DNA of 64,000 nt from NCBI RefSeq assembly GCF_029428875.1, contig NZ_JAJSOO010000001.1, forward strand, positions 6,730,501 through 6,794,500. Direction: 5' to 3'. Below, in pieces: positions 59,737-64,000 of this stretch. The notes beneath the pieces were generated by a model, which saw nothing but the letters and a program-made list of their open reading frames with translations, searched no databases and was not told the origin of the DNA. Numbering within the stretch: the stretch's first letter is position 1; the number at the start of each line of letters is the position of its first letter. Origin of the DNA: Streptomyces sp. JH34 (lineage in GTDB: Bacteria; Actinomycetota; Actinomycetes; Streptomycetales; Streptomycetaceae). A program made the translations under genes and the position numbers.

Positions 59737-60774
59737 TCACCTGAACAGATGCCGGGGCACCAGACCCTGGGAGAGCAACTCCGCACGGACCAGATCCGCG
59801 TAAACGCCGGCGCCGTGCTCGGACGTGTGGGTGTGGTCCTGCTCCTCGTCGCACAGGTAGAGGGCACGGGAGCGCTCGGCACCCGACGACTCGACCACCG
59901 CCCTGCTCGCGGCGGTGAGGTCGATGAGCGGGACCCCGCGGGACGCGGCGACCGATCGGATCACCGCGGGGTGGTCGACGCCGAGGGCGTTCACCAGGAG
60001 GGCGGAGTCGTTGCCCAGCGTGCCGTCGGGTCCGAACGCGTGCCGGACCATGGGGGTGAGGAGCACCGGCCGGCCCCCACCGCCACGGACACCGTCCACC
60101 AGGGCCTCCAGGTTGCACCGGTACGTCGCTCCGTCGGTCGTCCTGTCGTTGTGTGCGAGCTGGACGAGAACGAGGTCCCCCTCGTGCATCAGGCCGAGGA
60201 CGGTGGCGAAGAGACGCGGGTCCTCGAGGTACGAGACCGTGCTTTCGCCCGACGAGGCGTAGTTGGCGACCGACAGGCCCCGGCGGAAGTACTGCGTCAG
60301 CTGCTGACCCCAGCCGGTGTAGGGGACGTGTGCCTGGTCGCAGACCGTGGAGTCCCCGACGAGGAAGAGCTGGAGGGTCTCGCCGGCCCGGGTGACGCGT
60401 ATCTCGGCGGGTGCGGGGTCGGATCCGCCGATGAGGAGGTTGAGGCCGGGGGAGCCGGCGCCGGGAGATCCGCTGTCGGGCCCGATGGCTGCGGCGTCGG
60501 GCCGGGTGAGGCCCTCCACGGGCCGGGTGGGTTCGCCCTCGGGGACGCGCACGTTCATCGTGAAGCTCAGTGTCACCCGCTCGCCCGCAGCGGTGACGGT
60601 CTCGGGCAGCAGCGAACGCCGTGCCCCACCACTGACGCGGGTGCTCCCCGCCGCGTCGCCGCCGATCCGGATCTCCACGTCGTACGTGCCGGGATCCACC
60701 TCGAAGTGACAGACCGTCGTGGGGCTGGTCGGTACGACCGTCCTGGTGTGCTGCTTCCCAGAGGTTCCGAGCAT
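59737..60774 (-). CDS. Rhamnogalacturonan acetylesterase-like SGNH hydrolase (CE12 type)
   Basis: A 345-residue protein: an N-terminal beta-sandwich (CHFEVDPGTYDVEIRIGGDAAGSTRVSGGARRSLL) followed by an SGNH domain with block I GDSTVCDQ, block II ANYASSGES, block III LAHND and C-terminal DHTHTSEHGA, the pattern of CE12 pectin acetylesterases. No signal peptide is visible. It could remove acetyl groups from pectin oligosaccharides taken up by the cell, by inference. Confidence 0.87.
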   Translation of the reverse strand: MLGTSGKQHTRTVVPTSPTTVCHFEVDPGTYDVEIRIGGDAAGSTRVSGGARRSLLPETVTAAGERVTLSFTMNVRVPEGEPTRPVEGLTRPDAAAIGPDSGSPGAGSPGLNLLIGGSDPAPAEIRVTRAGETLQLFLVGDSTVCDQAHVPYTGWGQQLTQYFRRGLSVANYASSGESTVSYLEDPRLFATVLGLMHEGDLVLVQLAHNDRTTDGATYRCNLEALVDGVRGGGGRPVLLTPMVRHAFGPDGTLGNDSALLVNALGVDHPAVIRSVAASRGVPLIDLTAASRAVVESSGAERSRALYLCDEEQDHTHTSEHGAGVYADLVRAELLSQGLVPRHLFR

Positions 60775-60919
60775 CGTGGACCGTCCCTTTGAATCGACTC
60801 AACCGGGACGGACCATAACCGTGGTGTGATGCCCTCACAAGAGGATGCGCGGAAGAGGGCACAGGGGGAGGGGGGGTGGCACGGTGCGTGGGACGCCCGG
60901 AGCGCCTCGAAAGGCCGCG

Positions 60920-60954
60920 GCCGGCGGTTCCCCGCACGGGGGAGCCGCCGGCCG
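60920..60954 (-). terminator. Terminator hairpin after GAPDH
   Basis: An inverted repeat with outer arm CCGGCGG and inner TTCCCC opposite GGGGGA forms a long GC-rich stem with a GCAC loop directly after the GAPDH stop, in the position of a terminator. Confidence 0.7.
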
Positions 60955-60960
60955 GAGAAA

Positions 60961-62406
60961 TCAGGCCGCCGGGGCCGGGTAGGTCGGGTACTCGACTCCC
61001 GAGACGTGCTGAACCACCCGGATGACCTGGGAGGAGTAGCCGAACTCGTTGTCGTACCAGAGGTAGAGGATCGCGTTGTCGCCCTCGACCTTCGTGGCGC
61101 CCGCGTCGACGATCGACGCGTGGCGCGAGCCGATGAAGTCGCTCGACACCGCGTCGGGGGCGGTGATGAAGTCGATCTGACGCCTGAGCGGTGAGGTCAG
61201 CGACACGTTGCGGAGGTACTCGAGGACCTCCTCGCGGTTGGTTCCCCGTGCCAGCTGCAGGTTCAGGATCGCGATCGAGACGTCCGGCACCGGGACGCGG
61301 ATCGAGCTGCCGGTGATCTTCGCGTCGAGGTCGGGCAGCGCCTTGGTGACGGCTGACGCGGCACCCGTCTCGGTGATGACCATGTTGAGCGGCGCGGACC
61401 GGCCGCGACGGTCGGAGTTGTGGTAATTGTCCAGCAGGTTCTGGTCGTTGGTGAACGAGTGGACGGTCTCGACGTGGCCGCGCAGCACGCCGTACTCGTC
61501 GGCCATCGCCTTCAGCGGCGGGACGATGGCGTTGGTGGTGCAGGAGGCGCAGGAGATGATCTGCTCGTCCGGCTTGATCATGTCCTGGTTGACGCCGTGC
61601 ACGATGTTGGGGACGTCGCCCTTGCCCGGGGCGGTCAGGACGACCTTCGCGATGCCGGGGCGGAGGTGCCGGGAGAGGCCCTCGCGGTCGCGCCAGCGGC
61701 CCGTGTTGTCGATGAGGATGGCGTCCTTGATGCCGTGCGCCGTGTAGTCCACGGCGGTCGGGTCGTCCGAGTAGATCACCTGGATCTCGTTGCCGTTGGC
61801 GATGATCCTGCTGTTCGCCTCGTCGACGGTGATCGTGCCCTGGAACTGGCCGTGGATGGAGTCGCGGCGCAGCAGTGAGGCGCGCTTCACGATGTCCTGT
61901 CCGGCGCCCTGGCGCACGACGATGGCGCGGAGGCGCAGGCCGTTGCCGGAGCCGGTCTTCTCGATGAGCAGCCGGGCCAGGAGCCGGCCGATGCGGCCGA
62001 AGCCGTAGAGGACCACGTCGCGCGGCTCGCGGCGCTCCGTCTTGTTGTCGCCCGTCGCGCCGGCCACGGCCTCGGCGGTGAAGTCGCCCACCGACAGACC
62101 GCGGTCGTCGGTCCGGTACGCCGCCGCGAGGATGCCGAGGTCGATCTGCGACGGGCCGAGGTCGAGCGAGATGAGCGCGTGCAGGAAAGGCATCGTCTCG
62201 GTGACCGAGAGCTCCTCGCCGGCTATCTGCCGGGCGAACCGGTGGGTCTTGAGGATGCTGACCACCGACTTGTTCACCAGGGAACGGCTGTGGATCAGGA
62301 TCGTGACGTCCCGCTCCCTGTGCAGCTTCCCGATGAGCGGGATCATCGACTCCGCGATCTCCTCGCGGGTCTTCCAATTGGTGAACGAGTCCTCGGTGGC
62401 AGTCAC
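60961..62406 (-). CDS. Glyceraldehyde-3-phosphate dehydrogenase, large form
   Basis: A 481-residue GAPDH. About 130 extra N-terminal residues (TNWKTREEIAESMIPLIGKLHRERDVTILIHSRSLV) precede the normal enzyme, which has the NAD-binding YGFGRIGRLLARLL, the catalytic SCASCTTNA and the C-terminal WYDNEFGYSSQVIRVV. This large form occurs in actinobacteria beside normal GAPDH. GTG start; the promoter entry lies just upstream. Confidence 0.95.
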   Translation of the reverse strand: MTATEDSFTNWKTREEIAESMIPLIGKLHRERDVTILIHSRSLVNKSVVSILKTHRFARQIAGEELSVTETMPFLHALISLDLGPSQIDLGILAAAYRTDDRGLSVGDFTAEAVAGATGDNKTERREPRDVVLYGFGRIGRLLARLLIEKTGSGNGLRLRAIVVRQGAGQDIVKRASLLRRDSIHGQFQGTITVDEANSRIIANGNEIQVIYSDDPTAVDYTAHGIKDAILIDNTGRWRDREGLSRHLRPGIAKVVLTAPGKGDVPNIVHGVNQDMIKPDEQIISCASCTTNAIVPPLKAMADEYGVLRGHVETVHSFTNDQNLLDNYHNSDRRGRSAPLNMVITETGAASAVTKALPDLDAKITGSSIRVPVPDVSIAILNLQLARGTNREEVLEYLRNVSLTSPLRRQIDFITAPDAVSSDFIGSRHASIVDAGATKVEGDNAILYLWYDNEFGYSSQVIRVVQHVSGVEYPTYPAPAA

Positions 62407-62437
62407 AAGTCCATCTTTCGAGCTAGGCGGTGCTCAT

Positions 62438-62465
62438 ATGTTAACCGCACCCGACTTTTGATCAA
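62438..62465 (-). promoter_or_regulatory. Candidate promoter of GAPDH gene
   Basis: TTGATC (minus strand, 62460-62465) and TAACAT (62438-62443) are spaced 16 bp apart and are close to sigma-70-type elements. The -35 region overlaps TTGATCAA, a palindrome. The start codon is 32 bp downstream of the -10. Confidence 0.5.
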
Positions 62466-62638
62466 GTGGTCGGTGCCCTTGCCGGCCCCGGCCAGGTCGA
62501 AATGTCGCTTTGGGATGGAAAGGACAGCCTGGTGTCCCGGCCTCCCGTTCGCGGACGAGCCGGCCGGCCCGCCCGTCCCCGCTCGCAGTGGCGGGAACCG
62601 GCGTGAGCGGAACCGGGGCTGCCGCGCGGCCGGCCGGT

Positions 62639-63151
62639 TCACCGCGTGGGCAGGTTGTCCCGGTCCTGTTCGAGATGGGTGTGGACACGTCGCAGCAGAG
62701 CGGCGAACCGGTCGCGTTCCTCGTGGGTGAGCGGGGCGAGGAGGTCCGCCTCGGTGGCGGACACGTCGGAGTCCAACCGGGTCAGGGCGCTCCCGCCCGC
62801 GGGTGTCAGGGTCACCTCGATGCGACGGCGGTCCGAGGGGTCGCGGGCGCACTCCACGTAGCCTGCCGCCTCCAGGTCGGTGACGGTCCTGGTCAGATCG
62901 CTCTGGTTCATGTCCAGACGCGAGGCGAGATTCCCCTTGGACAGGGGGCCGGCGTCCTCGAGCATGGCCAGGACGGTCAGGTGCCACAGCCGCAGTCCGT
63001 GAGCCGTCAGCGTGTCGGTGAGTCTCCGGCGCGCGGCCTTGCCCGTCGCGTACATGAGATAGGCGTTGAGGTCCAGCACGCTCGACGGCGTCAGGCCGGC
63101 GGTCCGGGAACCGTGCGCGGTCCCCGGGGACGGGGTGCTCTGCTGGTGCAT
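62639..63151 (-). CDS. MarR-family transcriptional regulator
   Basis: A 170-residue winged-helix MarR protein: LWHLTVLAMLEDAGPLSKGNLASRLDMNQSDLTRTVTDLEAAGYVECARDPSDRRRIEVTLTPAG, with helical ends for dimerisation. ATG 63151 follows AGGAAGA. An iron box lies 96 bp upstream, so its expression may be iron-regulated. Its targets are not evident. Confidence 0.9.
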   Translation of the reverse strand: MHQQSTPSPGTAHGSRTAGLTPSSVLDLNAYLMYATGKAARRRLTDTLTAHGLRLWHLTVLAMLEDAGPLSKGNLASRLDMNQSDLTRTVTDLEAAGYVECARDPSDRRRIEVTLTPAGGSALTRLDSDVSATEADLLAPLTHEERDRFAALLRRVHTHLEQDRDNLPTR

Positions 63152-63246
63152 GGTTCTTCCTGACGTGGCGACACGTGGTGACAGCCGGGATCCGAACACG
63201 ACGACCCGCACGGGTCGGGTCTTCTCGCAACGACGACGAAGCTCGG

Positions 63247-63265
63247 TGAAGCAAGCCTAACCTAA
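63247..63265 (-). promoter_or_regulatory. Putative iron box upstream of the MarR gene
   Basis: TGAAGCAAGCCTAACCTAA matches 14 of 19 positions of the TTAGGTTAGGCTAACCTAA iron-box consensus, with the right half complete. It is about 96-114 bp before the MarR start on the minus strand, where promoter and operator could overlap. Confidence 0.6.
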
Positions 63266-63335
63266 GCGCGTAATGCCCGCTGCTGGAAGAGGAGTTGACG
63301 GTCAGTTCGTGGAACGTCGAGGGGACACGCGAAAG

Positions 63336-63366
63336 CCCGGCCCGCCGATGTCCTCGGCGGGCCGGG
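63336..63366 (-). terminator. Terminator hairpin after the FprA-like gene
   Basis: A perfect 13-bp stem (CCCGGCCCGCCGA and its complement) with a TGTCC loop sits 16 bp beyond the stop of the minus-strand reductase gene. Confidence 0.82.
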
Positions 63367-63381
63367 CCGGCCCGGTCCGGC

Positions 63382-64000
63382 TCAGCCGGGAATCCGGCGA
63401 CGACCGCCCCTCGCCGCCGCCACCAGCTCGGGGAGGGTCGCCAGCTTGACCCTGGGCCGGCCGTCGCGGCGGCCCAGGGCCAGCTCGACGCGCTCGATCT
63501 CCGCCATGCCGCGGGCGTCCACGATGTGCCGGTTGCGGCGGCGCGCGAGCCGCCGGAACGCCTTGGCCCCGTGCTCCGGGGCGGGCAGCGCGCCGCCGAC
63601 GGCGTCGTCCAGCAGTGTGCCCACGGTCTCGGCCGCGCAGGTCCGGTTGGCCCCGATGCCGCCCGAGGGGCCGCGCTTGATCCATCCCACGACGTACGTC
63701 CCCGGCCGGCCCGCCACCCGGCCGGCCTCGTGCGGCACGGTGCCCGTCGCCTCGTCGAACGGCAGCCCGGTGACCGGCAGTCCGCGCTGCCCGACGGCCC
63801 GCAGCAGCAGTCCGGCGGGAATCTCCCGGCCGTCCTGCGCGTCCGCGCCGTCCGTGACCCGGACCGCGCCGACCGCCCCTTCCCCGACCGCCTCCAGCGG
63901 CGCGGAGTGGAAGCGGAACACGATGCGTCGCCCCGCCGTCGGCGGACGAGTCCAGTCCACCGCCTCCCGGGCCACGTCCCGCAGCAGTGCGGCCCGGTCG
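63382..64000 (-). CDS. FprA-like ferredoxin/adrenodoxin NADP+ reductase, C-terminal part
   Basis: The reading frame continues off the right end of the window; at least 206 residues are present. The segment TYVVGWIKRGPSGGIGANRTCAAETVGTLL matches the conserved GWIKRGPxGxIGTN motif of adrenodoxin reductase-like FprA flavoproteins, which pass electrons from NADPH to ferredoxins. The FAD-binding N-terminus is outside the window. It is followed by a terminator. It could serve the ferredoxin/P450 pair or sulfite and other ferredoxin needs. Confidence 0.87.
   Translation of the reverse strand, partial: DRAALLRDVAREAVDWTRPPTAGRRIVFRFHSAPLEAVGEGAVGAVRVTDGADAQDGREIPAGLLLRAVGQRGLPVTGLPFDEATGTVPHEAGRVAGRPGTYVVGWIKRGPSGGIGANRTCAAETVGTLLDDAVGGALPAPEHGAKAFRRLARRRNRHIVDARGMAEIERVELALGRRDGRPRVKLATLPELVAAARGGRRRIPG

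Noticed and set aside
1..64000. tRNA, rRNA, IS element or prophage signs
   Set aside because: No cloverleaf-like sequence, transposase, integrase, attachment repeat or phage structural gene was recognised on either strand.

Overview
The window is high-GC actinobacterial chromosome and almost certainly Streptomyces. Support comes from frequent GTG and TTG starts, strong G/C bias at third codon positions, and typical Streptomyces families: a TerD-family protein, DUF5133, a Methyltransf_19-type methyltransferase, SpoIIE-type phosphatases, a large-form GAPDH, MbtH, a DUF574/P450/ferredoxin-style neighbourhood, and a CE4 esterase with a CBM2-like tail. No rRNA, tRNA, CRISPR array, insertion sequence or prophage was seen. 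All functional names come from reading motifs and remembered families; no database search was run.

Layout. 1-9.9 kb: a Cds1-like PLP enzyme, an SRPBCC protein, a DeoR regulator, a large membrane protein with an alpha/beta-hydrolase tail convergent with a beta-helix/AAA+ fusion, an Rv1733c-like membrane protein, a MOSC protein and a Q/P/Y-rich protein. 10-17.8 kb: TerD-family protein, HpnB-like glycosyltransferase, glutamate racemase homologue, apolipoprotein N-acyltransferase, Nudix and MFS transporter. 18-24.5 kb: a complete glycoside uptake and hydrolysis cluster (Tat lipoprotein binding protein, two permeases, GH2 enzyme) divergent from its LacI regulator, with a palindromic operator between them. 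24.6-33.5 kb: AEC transporter, a translationally coupled TPR protein plus polyprenyl synthetase, an orphan MbtH gene under an apparent iron box, an SDR with a 69-bp duplication at its 3' end, a bile-acid-type symporter and an ABC-F ATPase with a nine-codon leader peptide and attenuator-like hairpins.

33.6-41.6 kb: a PP2C phosphatase, a Nudix hydrolase, an internally deleted SDR remnant, and a two-armed acid-sugar catabolic locus (DeoR, GntP permease and SAF-type dehydrogenase on the minus strand; DUF1537 kinase and class II aldolase on the plus strand) around paired TGTTAACA operators. 41.6-50 kb: PadR regulator with operator and an acyl-CoA dehydrogenase, PRC-barrel protein, TMEM175-like channel, DUF998 protein, ferredoxin/P450 pair, methyltransferase and an AxeA-like deacetylase. 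50.4-55.1 kb: a kdp potassium-pump operon including kdpF and an additional 27-residue membrane peptide, with no kdpDE in the window. 55.5-64 kb: TetR plus SGNH hydrolase, a PAS/GAF/PP2C/ATPase phosphatase, a CE12-like esterase, GAPDH, MarR regulator with an upstream iron box, and the C-terminal part of an FprA-like reductase cut by the window edge.

The most informative signals are regulatory rather than a single new island: the leader/attenuator of the ABC-F gene, the two iron boxes, the operators of four local repressors, and small genes in the kdp operon. The acid-sugar locus with an atypical dehydrogenase, the TPR-prenyl synthase pair and the beta-helix/AAA+ fusion are the best candidates for undescribed biochemistry.
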